Position numbers and translations under genes: made by a program
Part shown: positions 44,720 through 57,533 of the stretch, in pieces
Layout: every line of letters starts with the position of its first letter
Position numbering within the stretch: the stretch's first letter is position 1
The notes under the pieces: model-generated
What the model saw: the letters and a program-made list of their open reading frames with translations, nothing else
Told to the model about the DNA's origin: nothing
The model's database searches: none
Source of the DNA: Pisolithus tinctorius
Taxonomy: Eukaryota > Basidiomycota > Agaricomycetes > Boletales > Pisolithaceae
NCBI GenBank assembly: GCA_024663395.1
Contig: JANFAH010000058.1
Coordinates: forward strand, 124,001 to 188,000
Direction of reading: 5' to 3'
DNA length: 64,000 bases

Positions 44720-45022
44720 TTACTTTGCTACTTCCTCTATTGGGAGTTCAATACCAAGGGCTGCACCCCACACGAGTAATACAACGTACATACAGAACAA
44801 GCAAACTAACACACTGCAAAAACCTAGCATCAGGGACAGAATGAAGGAAGCCAAGTCTACCAGGTAGGCGAAAAAGAGCAGGGCGCAAAATGCCATGAAG
44901 CTGGAGGACAACACGGACCAAATGCCAACTTTCGCACGAGGGACACCTGGTCTGGCACCTCGTACAGGGATGTTTCTTGCATGTACGCCTAATCCAGTCA
45001 TGAATGCAGGTTGTAGAACCAC
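44720..45022 (-). CDS. Small hypothetical membrane protein
   Basis: 100 residues starting MVLQPAFMTGLGVHARN. Two adjacent hydrophobic segments (about residues 37-55 and 58-90: SSSFMAFCALLFFAYLVDL and FCSVLVCLFCMYVVLLVWGA) suggest a hairpin in a membrane, with a charged C-terminus ELPIEEVAK. CpG is retained here. It may be the last exon of a larger gene; I do not recognise a family. Confidence 0.35.
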   Translation of the reverse strand: MVLQPAFMTGLGVHARNIPVRGARPGVPRAKVGIWSVLSSSFMAFCALLFFAYLVDLASFILSLMLGFCSVLVCLFCMYVVLLVWGAALGIELPIEEVAK

Positions 45023-45423
45023 GGAATTTTACTCATGACGAGCAGGGTGACAGCCTGAACTTATGAAGTGGCTTTCTGTTTGAGCAGGAAGCATGCTGAA
45101 TCATTGACAGTCAGTTCAGTGTTCACTACAGGGGTTTGGGGTTATCAACTCACACTGGTTGCAGGAGTAGGGACTGAATCTACCACAAGTCCCCCCCCCT
45201 TGTGCTATATACAGAAGGGACCTAACTCCTGGCTTGATACTAGCCTTATTTGTAATAGCATAGACCAACTTGATGACCGTGGGCTTTTGTTTTCACTCGA
45301 GGGAAGAGCTGTATTAACGGGAAGCGTCGTAGGAATGAGGTGAGCGCACCCATTGTCAGGCGCCGTGAAGGGCGATATATATGCAATGTGTTGACAGGTG
45401 GGGGGACTGCTGCAAGGGCATGG

Positions 45424-47260
45424 TGTGAGTCAAAGTGTGGAATGCTGGTGAAAACCAAACAAATCCAACACAAAAGACAAATAAGAGCAAGTGGTGGTTT
45501 GCCTCTGCAGAACCTGGAGTGCAGAGAAACCTAAAGTGGGGGGAGTTTCAATGGCAGGTGCTCCTAGCGCAAGTCGTTGACGAGTTACACAGGAGTAGAT
45601 GAATGGACGATGACTGAGGAGGGAATGCTGAACAGAGTGAAGGTGTTCAGCTGAAAGGACTTCTTGGAATAATGGACTTTGATAAAATGTGCTCCTGGTG
45701 CAAGTCGTTGACAAGTTACGCAGGAGTGGAGGGATGACTAAGACAGCTGACTAAGAGGAAGCTTCAGATGAATGATGGAGGCAGATAGACTCTTCCGAAT
45801 GAGCCTCAACTACCAAGTATACAAATGATGACAGATAGACCCCTTCGTGGAGCCTCAACTGTTGATGACAAGATAGGCACTGGACTGACTGCTGGACTGC
45901 TTCTGATTGATTCTTGGTAGCTAAGTACACGGGGGTTTATATACTGTGGGGGGAGCACAGCTTGTGACAAACAAGGCACAAACACTTGGTAAGTAATGAG
46001 TAAGGACTGGGTAATCATGATGAGTAAGTGAGAAATGAAAAGTAAGCAAGCAAAGAAGATTGGTAAGTATTGGCAATGAATGAGTCAAGGATAGTCAAAA
46101 TATCACAAAACGAGTCAAATAGAATCAGAAACTGAGTAAGTGCACTGATATCACATTAGGGGGTGGCGATGCAAGTTAGATCTCGGCGGAGACATCTCTA
46201 GATCCAAAGATGGCATGACAGATGGATGGTGTTTCCAGATAGGGAAGTATTAATTCCAGAATTGAAGGGCATGAGTCAGGCATCAAAGGGGGCTAGGGCA
46301 TTGGGGGTCTGTGGGGCAACAAGAGCATACATGATCGCATCTCCCACCCTTCCATCCTCTCAGTGAAGTTAACAAAAACTTCATGGATGGGGTTCTGATG
46401 GAGGAGGAGGAGAAGGGGGGATGTCTTCTGCTGAATCTTGCAGTAAGAAGGCAAGATGCATGTCATACTCATCATGAATGTGATCAGGGAGGCTGGAGGA
46501 CAGTAGATTATGCTGCAGCTGTTGCAATGTGGGAAGAATGATGGACGAGACTGGAATAAAGACAGTGCAGGGAGCAGGGAGGAACGATCCATATGCTTCA
46601 TCAACCGGGGAGACTGAAATGACCACATAAGACCTTTCTAACCGAGTGACAGACCTGAGGTGACCAAAGAACATCCTGGAAGTCATACTGACAAGGAGAA
46701 CACGCTGACCAAGCTGCATGGGATGAGACAGGGCTGACAACAATGGGATGAACCAGGGGGCTTCAGGACGGAAGCTGGTGGGAATGCCTGGCAGATATAC
46801 ATAGCCACTGTCTCTGGCAAATGAGACAAGCGAGATGATTGATGAAGAGGTGGCCATGATTGATGGACTTAGCAAAATGAGCATCTGATGGATGGAGTGC
46901 TGTAGAAACATGCAGGGTGCGAGGATCCTCTCCAAATTTGGAAGGAAGAATCATGGGGCTGAGCACTTTAAGCAAGTGTGGGAATGGAGTTGATATCTTT
47001 AGAAATGGTGGAGATACAACAAAAACCAGAATGCCATACACAGGCACTAAAAACCTTTAATGTGCACTTAACTCGCTTCCTCTTTTCTCTTTAGCACTGA
47101 CGACTCGTTCTTGTGTGAAGGATGACTGTTAACATCCAACAGTCTTTCTACGCATGAGGCCTTTAGTCTTCATCTGCATGCTTGGGCATTGTGCACAACT
47201 CGTCAACAAGTTAGGCAGAGTCAGCTGTAACCATGTCCACAACACCTTTGGTGTGTGACA
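45424..47260 (-). mobile_element. LTR-R, full-length copy, inverted
   Basis: 1,837 bp, reverse orientation compared with the copies at 36276 and 61115. The open frame 46381-46935 (minus, 184 residues) is the longest version of the conserved LTR-R frame. The left flank is CATGG (minus-strand downstream flank CCAT) and the right flank CCAG, lying inside the G3 5' LTR. The flanks do not form a duplication with each other. Confidence 0.7.
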
Positions 47261-47532
47261 CCAGTAACCCCGGCCTTCAGGTTGCTGGTCTTTGGTATAT
47301 ATACTCTACATACGTTGTACTTAGTTCCTTAGTCTGAATATCAACTTAGTTCACCCCAAGTCTCCAGCTTAAGCCTGAGTTGACTCTCGGCTTTTGCTCC
47401 TGATCCCCCTCAGCTTTCTCTGACTTCAACCCAGCTTGCGCAAGGGTCTAGCACATGAGCTAAGACCAAGGGTTGTTGCCCCTGGCACTCAGCCTTCGGC
47501 CTTCGACCCCCATCCCAGTCACGGACTTAACA
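47261..47532 (+). repeat. 5' LTR of G3, 3' part only
   Basis: Matches the G3 3' LTR from GTAACCCC onward (60864 to the end). It contains GGTATATATACTC as TATA box and CCTTAGTCTGAATATCAAC, and ends GGACTTAACA. The first about 210 bp of the LTR is missing, its place taken by LTR-R. Confidence 0.8.
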
Positions 47533-47572
47533 GTATATCCAGACTTCCACTTGTGCAAGTCACTCACCACCC

Positions 47573-48942
47573 ATGACCAGAACTCGCACCCAAGCTCGAG
47601 CAGACCACACTTTAGAATCTGCCTCTGCCTCAAGACCAACCCAACCTGAAACCTCAGATGACCTTCACTGCCAGTCGGCCCTCAGTTCCCTCGCCAGTCA
47701 CCGCCGGACTTCTGCAGTCGTGCAGCAGTTCCAAGGATTCTCAGCCCATCATTCTGGTACTGCACCAGCTTCCAACAATCGAGGTACACCAACACCAGCC
47801 AGTCGTCGACCTCCTGCTCCCTTTGGTAACCCTGGAGGTGATGGTGACATCGACCCGGACAACTCTGACCATCACTCCAGTGATGACGACAATGATAACA
47901 ACGACGATCCTTTCGGGCCTAATCCCGAGGAAGGTGAACATGAGGAAACTGAAGGAAACCTACAGCTAAGGGTCTTAGACAGCCTCACCAGGGCCGTACA
48001 GTCCCTCGCCCAGTCTTCCCGCCAAGACACTGAAGGAAGCTCAGGATCAGCCAAGGTCCGAGAGCCAGACACCTTCGATGGCACTGACCCAAAGAAGCTC
48101 CGACAATTCCTCATCCAGTGCGAGTTAACTTTCCAGAACAAACCCCAAACCTTCCGCAATGACCGCCAAAAGGTAACCTTCACTCAATCCTACCTCAAGG
48201 GAATGGCACTCGAATGGTTCAAGCCAGACCTTCTTCTCACCAGCGAACCTGAGGACCCACCCCTGTGGATGGACAGCTGGCACAAGTTTGTCATCGAACT
48301 CCAGTCGACCTTTGGTCCCCATGACCCAGTAGCAGAAGCCGAGAACCAGCTCGACCACCTAACCATGAAAGAAACCCACCGCATCAATAAATACATGGTC
48401 GAGTTCAATAGGCTAGCTACCCAGGTCTGGGGATACAGTGACAGGGCTCTCCGCCACTTCTTCTATGCTGGTCTCCCTGACCGAATCAAAGATGAGATAA
48501 GCCGGGTAGGCAAACCCTGCACCCTTGAAGACCTTCGCTGTCTAGCTCAGGACATAGATGCCTGCTACTGGGAATGATGCGAGGAGGTCCAACGCCAGAA
48601 CCGGTCTTCCGGTAACCAGAACTCGTCAAAGACTGGCAATAGAGACTCAAACACCGACAAAGGGAAAACCTCGGCATCCAACACCTCCCAGTCCCCCGCT
48701 GCACCAAAGACCAGCAGTACCAGCACCGGGTCTTCAAAGCCCGAAACAGCCAGCAACAAACTCGGCAAGGATGGAAAGTTAATGGCTGCCGAGCGAAAGT
48801 GATGTTTCAACTTAAAACTCTGCATGTTCTGCGGAGGGGATGGTCACATAGCCAAGGAATCCCCAAGAAGGTGGCCAAAGCTAGAGCAGCTGCAGCAGCT
48901 CCGGAAGCCACACCAGAGGCCTCCACTGAGGCAAAAAAATAG
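47573..48942 (+). pseudogene. gag: Ty3/gypsy G3 gag
   Basis: The start at 47573 (MTRTRTQARADH) is 40 bp after the LTR. Like G1, it has a Ser/Pro-rich head, an Asp/Asn-rich block (SDDDNDNNDDPFGP), and then the capsid (EPDTFDGTDPKKLRQFLIQC, YLKGMALEWFKPDL, MKETHRINKYMVEFNRLATQ). The 334-residue frame ends at TGA (48575) where Arg is expected (CGA decay). The knuckle CMFCGGDGHIAKE at about 48822 lost its last cysteine through a one-base deletion (ESPRR instead of ECPKK). A Ala-rich tail ends at A7-TAG (48933-48942). Moderately decayed. Confidence 0.88.
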
Positions 48943-51650
48943 TCGGCGGTCCTCAGAACCTCGCACACCCGAGGACCGCATTGACTCCAGTGGTGTGCTC
49001 TCGGAGGTTAAGCTCAACGCATCTGCTCTTTGTAACCCAAATAGTCTTATGCCTACCATTTCTCTAGCATCCTACAATGAGCCGGCATTCCCAGTACTTG
49101 TCGACTCTGGCTCTATGCACTGTTTTATAGATATAAAGTTTGCAAATAAAATCTCTGTTCCCCTTTACTCCGTCCTGCTGGTCCAGCTTTGGCTGTTTGA
49201 CAGCACATCCAACTCAGTCATCACCCAGGCAGCAGACCTCATCTTCATTTTTCCCTCCAGCGATGCAACCCCGGTCACCCTCTATGCAACCCTGCTGGAC
49301 TCTGAGTGCAAGGCAGTCTTAGGATACAACTGGCTCACCCAACACAATCTGTCAATTGACTGGGTCTCGAGCAGTATTAGATTCCAGACGCCTGTACAAT
49401 GAGTGCCAGACCCCCCGACATCACCCCCTGACCCCGAGCCTTCAGCTCCCGGACCAACCACCCTCGGCTCTAGCGAGCATCTGACCCCGCAATTAGAGAA
49501 ACTGGTTGCACTGGGCTTGACTTGCCCACCTATCGCCTTCATCAATGCCATGGCCTATGTCTGGGCATGTAAACTTGAAGGGTCCTCTCAGTTCAGCCTC
49601 CAGCTTCATCCCTCGGCCCTCACCTCTCTTCGGTCTTCAAGGGTAGAAGACGCACCAAACCTCTCTGGCATTCCACCAGAGTACCATGAGTATGCTGACA
49701 TGTTCAGTAAATCCAAAGCCACTACCCTAGCACCCCACCGAGAACACGATCTTAAGATCGAGCTGGAAGGAGACTCATCACCACCCCTTGGCCCCATCTA
49801 CTCCCTGTCACTGGTAGAGCTTGAAGCTCTCCGGGCCTTCCTAGACAAGCATCTGGCTACTGGGTTCATCTGACCGACCTCTTCCCCCCACAGAGCGCCA
49901 GTCCTCTTTGTCAAAAAGAAGGATGGCTCCCTTTGGCTTTGTGTCGACTTCTGGGGCTTGAACAAGATCACCAAAAAGGACTGATACCCACTTCCCCTCA
50001 TCACCAACCTCCTAGACTCGCCATCCTGGGCCAAGGTTTACACCAAAATTGACCTCAGGCATGCGTATCACCTAGTCCGGATCGCTGATGGTGATGAATG
50101 GAAAACCACATTCCACACTTGGTATGGGTCCTTTGAATGGCTTGTCATGCCTTTTGGTCTGTCCAATGCCCCGGCGGTGTTCCAATGCTTCATCAATACA
50201 GTGTTCGCTGACCTCCTAGACGTGTGTGTCATGGTCTACCTGGACGACATACTCATCTACTCCAACGATGAGAACTCACACCGGCAGCATGTTAAAGAGG
50301 TCCTGCACCAACTCCAGAAACATGGCCTGTATGCCAAACCAGAAAAATGTGAGTTCCATTCCAAATCGGTAGAATACCTAGGCTACTGTCTTTCGCTGAC
50401 CGGCCTCACCATGTCTGGTGAAAAGATCAAAGCTGTCTGTGACTGGCCTGAGCCCCGGAAGGTCAAGGACATCCAATCCTTCCTAGGCTTCGCCAACTTC
50501 TACTGGTGCTTCATCTATAACTACTTGGACATCATCATTCCCTTAACCCGCCTTACACGAAAAAACATACCCTGGAACTTCTCTGAGGAGTGCCAGTCAG
50601 CCTTCAATATGCTCAAAGAAGCTTTCACCACTGCTCCTGTCCTTACTCACTTTGTTCCCAGCACCCAACTCACAGTGGAGACCGATGCTTCGGACTATGC
50701 CATTGCCAGCATACTGTCCATTACCGGTGAAGACAACCAACTTTGCCCAGTCGCCTTTTACTCCCGGACACTGTCTGTGCCAGAACTCAATTATGACACC
50801 CACAATAAGGAGTTGCTTGCTATCTTTGAGGCCTTCCGGGCCTGGAGACACTACTTGGAGGGTGCCCCTCTACCCATTGATGTGGTCACCAACCACAAGA
50901 ACCTTGAATACTTCTCAACCTCTAAGGTACTCACACGCTGGCAAGCCCAGTGGTCCAAGTACCTGTCACAATTCAACCTTGTCATCCATTTCCGCCCAGG
51001 TAAGCTCGGTGCCAAGCCTGATGCTCTCACTAGACAATGGATGTCTACCCCAAAGAGGGGGATAGGGGCTATGCCCAGGCAAACCCCCACAACCTCTGAC
51101 CGGTGTTCACGCAAGAACAGTTGGTCTCGGCTCTCCACGCCACATGCTTGGAGTACCCCATACTACGTGCCAGCCTTCTAATGGACGTAGAGCAACTCCA
51201 CAACGAAATACTCGCCACACTATCCCAACACTGACTCACAGACACCTCCGATCCCCGGTGGTCGGTTGATAGCACCGGTCTGCTGTGCCTCGATAACCAG
51301 ATCTATGTACCAGATGCCAATGACCTTCGGCTCAAGGTCCTTCGGTACAAGCATGATCACCCACTGTCAGGGCACTTCGGCCAGAATCAGACATTGGAAC
51401 TGATCTGGTGAGAGTACACCTGGCCCGGTGTCCGCACCTTCATCAAAGAGTATGTGAGGTCCTGCACTACATGCACGAGAGCCAAAACACCCAGACACCG
51501 ACCATATGGCACCCTGAAACAACTGCCAATACTGGAAAAGCCATGGAATTCCATATCTATGGATTTCATTGAGCACCTACCGGCGTCCGATGGTCACACC
51601 GCTATCCTGGTGGTCATGGACCGACTATCCAAGCAGGCTGTGTTCATACC
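48943..51650 (+). pseudogene. pol: G3 pol: protease, reverse transcriptase, RNase H, start of integrase
   Basis: Protease PVLVDSGSMHCFID (about 49095). [50 protein letters not shown] and the catalytic [10 protein letters not shown] (about 50240). RNase [16 protein letters not shown] and [20 protein letters not shown]. Integrase: the zinc domain HDHPLSGHFG with CTTC, and the start of the core, WNSISMDFIEHLPASDG. Premature stops at about 49399, 49870, 49981, 51231 and 51409 are all TGA in place of Arg. The 50147-51181 frame (344 residues) is open. G4 (TSD ATACC) interrupts the integrase core at 51650; it resumes at 58334. Confidence 0.9.
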
Positions 51651-52442
51651 TGTCAAAGTCGGACAACACCCCTGGCTCCTTCTTAGGGCGGAGTTGGAGC
51701 GGGTTGGGCTGCGGAGTACAGCGGTCAAAGTCCGAAGCGAATCCGACCACTGGGTGGCGAGATATTCGACGAACAGTGAGCGGAGGGGTATGAAGGAAAG
51801 TCTCGGAGGCTGAGGTCGGAGTCGGAGGTCAGAGGTCGGAGGTCGGATGAGAGGGCTTGGGTTCAGCTAGTGCGCTGCCCCCTTGCGCGAGCTCAGCCCT
51901 CGTATTTCAGAGGTGGAGCGGACTCAGAGGAAGTGGAGACGAAACTCCGGAGGGGACTGAGAGGGAGTCGAAGGTGGGGACTTTATTCGATATTCGTACT
52001 GATTACATCGGAGTACTACGTGGCCTTATATACGATGTAGGTCAAGGGCGGTGCAGTACGGAATGTAAACCAATAAGTGTATAGTGGGTTAGAGTCCTTC
52101 CGACAAGGGATAGAGGGTAGGGATGACGGGGACCTTAACTGAGACAAGGAAACTACTACAACGAGGAAAGAGGGTAAATACCGAAGGAGCGGAAGAATGG
52201 AGAAAACCGACACGAGGGCGGAACCCTATCTAGAATGCAGGGCCGCAAGTCCGACAGCCCACGTGACCAACCTTAGGGCGGAGTTGAGCGGAGTTGGTCA
52301 GGGGACCTGGAGAGGTGTGGAGATGTGTCGGGAGGGTCGGAGGAGCGCGGGAACACGTCGGAGAGGGCGGAGAAGCGCGGGAACATGTCGGAGGAGGGCG
52401 GAGTAGGTATTAGGGGCTTACGCTGGTGTCATGGTCATGACA
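51651..52442 (-). repeat. 3' LTR of G4
   Basis: On the minus strand it runs from TGTCATGACCATGACACC to ACTTTGACA. About 20 CGGAG/CTCCG copies within 792 bp. The polypurine tract (minus GGGGTTCAGGCCCTAAGGGG) is at 52446-52468, beside the LTR. Confidence 0.95.
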
Positions 52443-52486
52443 GTATCCCCCCCTTAGGGCCTGAACCCCTGAAGGCCATAGCAAAG

Positions 52487-55400
52487 CTACGACGGAGGTG
52501 AGTAAGGTCCAGGTTTATGAGGATAGCGAGCATGGTAAGCAGCCAACAACTCGGAGGCATGTTCTAACTCCGTTGCCAACACCCAAGAGGTCTCGTCTTC
52601 AGTATTCTCATAGCCTGCCCAGCGGACTAGATACAGCAACTGACAATGACGGCGGCGGCGATCCACCTTTGAGTCGAGGATCTCCGAAATCTCGTACTCA
52701 AGGTCACCATCCACCTCAACAGGCGGAGGCGGAGGTTGGTGCCGATCAGGGAAGGGGTTCGGAGTAGCAGGCTCTAACTGCGACACGTGAAAGACAGGGT
52801 GGATGGCCCGCATCGCATCAGGTAAGCGGAGGGTGACGGAGTGCGTACCAGGCCTAGCTATGATAGCATAGGGGCCCAAGTTCTTCTCCGCAAGTTTAGC
52901 CGAAGGGCGGGTGGAGCGGAAGTACTTGGCCTTGACATAAGCCTGGTCACCGACTTTGAACTCTGGTGGCGGAATGCGTCTAGCATCAGCCGGACCTTGA
53001 TAGCGGAGTTGAGCGGCAGCCATCTCAGTGCGGAGGAAGTCGTGCAGGGCGGAAAGCTCCACAACATAGTTATGGGCCTTCGGAGAGGTGAGGTCGGTCA
53101 GAGTAAACTGACAAGTTCGGGTGGTACCCCTTATTAGCGAAAAAGGGAGAGACTCCAGTAGTAGCACTCGGCGTTATTACAAGCAAACTCCGCTAGTGGG
53201 AGTAACTCCGACCAATCGTCTTGCTGATAGTTACAGTAGGTGCGGAGATACTGCTCAAGGGTCTGATTCATGCGCTCTGTTTGGCCATCGCCTTCTGGGT
53301 GGTAGCCCGATGTAAAATGAAGGCGCATATCTAAGGCCTTTCCAAGGGAGCGGAAGAAGTGCGACACAAACTCTGGACCCCTGTCGGAGGTGACATGAGC
53401 AGGTACCCATGCTTGGAAAAGACGTGGGTAAGGAAGAGTTTTGCTAGGTCAGCGGAGGTGATGGAGTCATGGGTCGGAATGAACACGGTCTGTTTAGAAA
53501 GGCGGTCTACAACAACCAAGATGGCGGAGTAGCCTGCAGAGTTGGGGAGATGCTCGATGAAATCCATCGAGATGGAGTTCCATGGCTTCTCAGGGACAGG
53601 AAGCTGCTTCAGTAGGCCGAAGGGGCGGTGACGAGGGACCTTGCTGCGACCACAAGTGGTGCAGGACCTGACATAGTTCTTTACATCAGTGCGGAGGTTA
53701 GGCCATACGTACTCGCGGCGAACAAGCTCTACAGTGCGACTCTGCCCAAAGTGACCCGCAAGCGGATGGTCATGTTTAAACCGAAGCACTCGGAGGCGGA
53801 GACCATCAATGTCGGGGACAAAGATGCGGCCATCGAGGCGGAGGAGACCCTCGTGGTCTAATGACCAGCGGAGGTCTGTCGGAGTTGGGAGATGGGAAGC
53901 GGAGATGGGGTCGGAGGGTAGTGCGGAGATGATGTCGGCATGGAGCTGCTCAACATCGAAGATCATGGCGGCTCGGAGCACAGGGGCCAAGAGGTGGGTA
54001 GTACGGAGGGACGAAGCGAACTGTTCCTGGGTAAACACAGGGCGGAGGTTATGAGGGTTTACCTGCGCGTAGTCCTTATCCCCCTCTTTTGGGTAAACAT
54101 CCCAGCGGCGGGTAAGTGCGTCGGGCTTGGCTCCAAGGCGGCCAGGGCGGAAGCGGATGGCTAGGTTGAACTGGGAGAGGTACTCCGACCAACGAGCCTG
54201 ACGGCGGGTTAGGACCTTAGAGGTGGAGAAATACTCCAAGTTTTTATGGTCAGTCACCACGTCAGCAGGGGTGGCGGACCTTCCAAGTAATGTCGCCAGT
54301 GGCGGAAGGCCTCAAAAATCGCCAACAGCTCCTTATCATGAGTGTCATAGTTGAGCTCCGGAGCAGTGAGTGTGCGGGAGTAAAAGGCAACCGGGCGGAG
54401 TTCACCATCGGAGCAGGTAATCGAGAGGATACCCGCAATGGCATAGTCCGATGCGTCGGTCTCAACTGTGACTGGGGCATCAGGCACCCAATGAGTAAGG
54501 ATCGGAGCGGAGGTGAAGGCGGTCTTAAGGCGGAGGAAAGCGGAGCGGCACTCTTCGGAGAAGCTCCAAGGAGCGCCCTTCCGAGTGAGGCGGGTGAGCG
54601 GAACAACTATGTCGAGAGTAGTTACGATGAACCGACGATAGAAGTTCGCGAACCCAAGAAAGGACTGGATGTCTTTAACCTTGCGTGGTTCAGGCCAATC
54701 ACGAATGGACTGGACCTTATCAGCGGACATGGTCAGACCGGATGGGGAGAGGACATAGCCGAGGTACTCGACAGAGTCTTTGTGGAACTCGCACTTTTCC
54801 GGCTTAGCAAAGAGGCTATGCTGGCGGAGGCGGCGGAGGACCTCTTTTACATGTTGGCGGTGCAACTCCTCGTTGTGGGAGTAGATGAGGATGTCATCAA
54901 GGTAAACAACAACACAGACATCGAGCATGTCGGCAAAGATGCTATTAACAAACCGCTGGAAAGCCGCTGGCGCATTAGTAAGACCGAAGGGCATAACCAA
55001 CCATTCATAGGAACCATAGCGAGTGCGAAAGGCAGTTTTCCATTCGTCACCAGCACCGATTCGGACTAAGTGGTAGGCATGGCGGAGGTCGATTTTACTA
55101 TAGATTTTAGCGGCTCGGAGAATCGAGCAAGTCGGAGATGAGAGGGAGCGGGTAGCGGTCTTTCTTGGTGATTTTATTGAGTCCTCGGTAATCCACACAG
55201 AGGCGGAGCGAGCCGTCCTTCTTCTTAACGAAGAGGACAGGAGCACCATGGGCGGAGGTTGACTGTTTAATGAAACCGTAGCTGAGGTGCTCATCTATGA
55301 AGGTGCGGAGCGCCTCAAGCTCGGGCGGAGAGAGGGAGTAGACAGTGCCTAGAGGTGGAGAAGCCCCTTCTTCGAGATCTATATTTAAATCGAAGCTGCG

Positions 55401-56260
55401 GTGCGGAGGGAGTTCAGTAGCCTTTGCTTTACTAAAGACATCAGCGAACTCATGGTAGTCGGAGGGCACCGCAGAGAGATCAGGAGGTGCGGAGGGCATC
55501 GAAGAGGCTCGGAGTTTCATATCTTCGGGCGGAGGTGCAAGCGGAACTGTGCGGAGCCAGGAAGGGCACATGCACGGACAAAGGCTGCAGCTCCGATGAG
55601 AGAGATATGCGGAGCAGTGCGTGGCAAGCCAGCTGTCGGAGTAGGCAGCGGAGCTGATGTCGGAGGAGCGGACGGAGCGGAGGGTGTCGGTACTGAAGCG
55701 GAAGTCGCAACAGAAGGTGACGGAGGGCCAAGGGCGTCGGCATTCTTTGTATCGATGGTCGGAACGAGATACTGCTCAATACCCAGTCAATCGACGGATT
55801 GTAGCGGGTGAGCCAGTTGTGTCCCAAGACCAATGAACAGGCGGAATCCAACGGAGTTACATAACAGGAAACAGATGTGACATCGCCAGAGGCAAAGCGG
55901 ACGGAGAAATCTACTACTTGGGAAATGGCGGTATTACTAGTACCATCAAACAGTCGGAGAGGAATAGGCGGAGAGACATTTTTTGTTGGGATTTTATATT
56001 TTTAACTAAAGAGGGGTCGACGAAACAGTGCGAAGAGCCTGAGTCGACCAGAGCGGGGAAAGTATCTACGGAGAAATCAGGAAGAGAAATAATCGGAAGA
56101 AGAGAATTAGGGTCGGAAAGAGCGGATGCGTTGAGGTGGACTTCTGCACGGATGGGATCAACGCTTCCTCCAGGACGTACAGGCTCCCTGGAGGAGCGGG
56201 TTAATTTTTTGGCTCTGACCTCTCGCAGGCGGAGCGGTCGGAGTGGCGGCCTTAGCAGCA
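52487..56260 (-). pseudogene. pol: G4 pol: protease to chromodomain, with a few frame breaks
   Basis: Protease TFPALVDSGSSHCFVD (about 56060). [50 protein letters not shown] and the catalytic [10 protein letters not shown] (about 54890). RNase [16 protein letters not shown] and [20 protein letters not shown]. Integrase: KHDHPLAGHFG with CTTC, WNSISMDFIEHLPNSAG, TSGYHPEGDGQTERMNQTLE. A C-terminal chromodomain lies at about 52560-52740 (YEISEILDSKVDRRRRHCQL, YLVRWAGYENTEDETSW), which targets integration to heterochromatin in chromoviruses. Frame breaks occur at about 55130, 54257, 53400 and 53150. Because the LTRs are almost identical and CpG is intact, some of these breaks could be sequencing errors. 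Confidence 0.9.
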
Positions 56261-57481
56261 CGGGCCTTGGCAGCGGGAAGTCGACTTTGGGCAGTCCTTG
56301 GCGGAGTGACCAGGTTCACCACAGAAGAGGCACAGCCCACCAGTAAGGCGGCGGAGCCGCTCAGCTGCTGTGAGCTTGCCATCTTTTCCGAGGAGATGGT
56401 TGATGTCGGACTTTGGCGCTTCGGCCTTTTTAGAGTCGGACTTAGGGGCGGAGGATGATGCGGAGGGTTTCGGCTTTGAGTCGGAGGTGCGGAGCGGAGT
56501 TCTTTCGGCAGGAGGAGGCTTGGCGGAGTGGGAGACTTCTGACCTGCGCTCCCAGTAGCGTGCATCTACTGTCTGGGCCAACTCGCGGAGTGCATGAAGA
56601 GTGGGCTTGCCGACACGGGACACTTCATCCTTGATGCGGTCAGGGAGACCCGAGTAGAAGCGGTGGCGGAGTGCGCCTTCGCCATAGTCCTTTACCTGAG
56701 AAGCCCAGCGGTTGAACTCCACTAAGTACTTCGCAATACGCGAAGAGTCCTTCATGGTAAGATTTTCCAGATGCTGGACGGCATCGGCAGCAGCATCATG
56801 AGGGCCGAAATTGGTAGTGAGCTCACGGAGGAACTCGCGGTGGTCATCCATCCACAGTGGACGATTAAGGTAATCATCCGGATTGAGAAGGTCTGGTTCG
56901 AACCAGGCCAATGCCATGCCCTTAAGGTAGGACTGCGCATATGTGACCTTGGCTCGGTCGGAGCGGAATGCCCGAGGGCGGTCCTGGAAATTGAGCTCAC
57001 ATTGGACCAGGAACTCACGGAGTTTTTTAGGGTCGGACCCATCAAAGGTGTCCGGCTCGCGGACTTTGGTTCGCGGAGCGGAGTCTCCGGAGCGCTGGTT
57101 GGAGCGGGCTAGGGCATGGATGGCCCGGGTCAGAGCAAGGACGGGTCATCAAGGGGATCCCCGAGGTTGTCGGGATCATCCTCATCATCAGGCCCATCAC
57201 CAGGATGGTAGTCAGGATCGTGGGGTCATCGTCGGGGTCGCCTGGTCCATCTCCGCCAGGGTGAATGACGATAGGAGGTGGCGGAGAGCGGAGGGCGGAC
57301 TGCTGACGGATGGAGGGTGCAGCGCGTGAGGCGCTGTCTGGAGCAGGGTCGGAGTTGGAGCGCCCCCTGGAGGAGAAGCTCCGGAAGGGCTCAACAACGA
57401 AGGGAGACGTCGGGGGTTTGCCAAGGCTGTAGCAAGGGCCTCGGTAGCATCCCGTTGTCGGAGACGTGTCATGGGAGGCAT
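56158..57481 (-). pseudogene. gag: G4 gag
   Basis: The start is at 57481 (MPPMTRLRQRDATEAL), about 53 bp after the 5' LTR. The head is Ser/Pro-rich, followed by an Asp/Pro-rich block in a shifted frame. The capsid in the 56252-56917 frame includes MALAWFEPDLLNPDDYLNRP, LTMKDSSRIAKYLVEFNRWA and HRFYSGLPDRIKDEVSRVGK. An intact knuckle, CLFCGEPGHSAKDC (CX2CX4HX4C), lies at about 56300-56340. At least two frame breaks are needed to join head, capsid and tail. The layout is the same as in G1 and G3. Confidence 0.85.
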
Positions 57482-57533
57482 AAGATGTGGTAGGGAAGTG
57501 AGAGAGCTCGTACAAGTGATAGTACGAATATAC

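Noticed and set aside
47880..47920. Asp/Asn repeats in gag as a calcium-binding domain
   Set aside because: Low-complexity acidic linker present in the gag of G1, G3 and G4; no EF-hand spacing.
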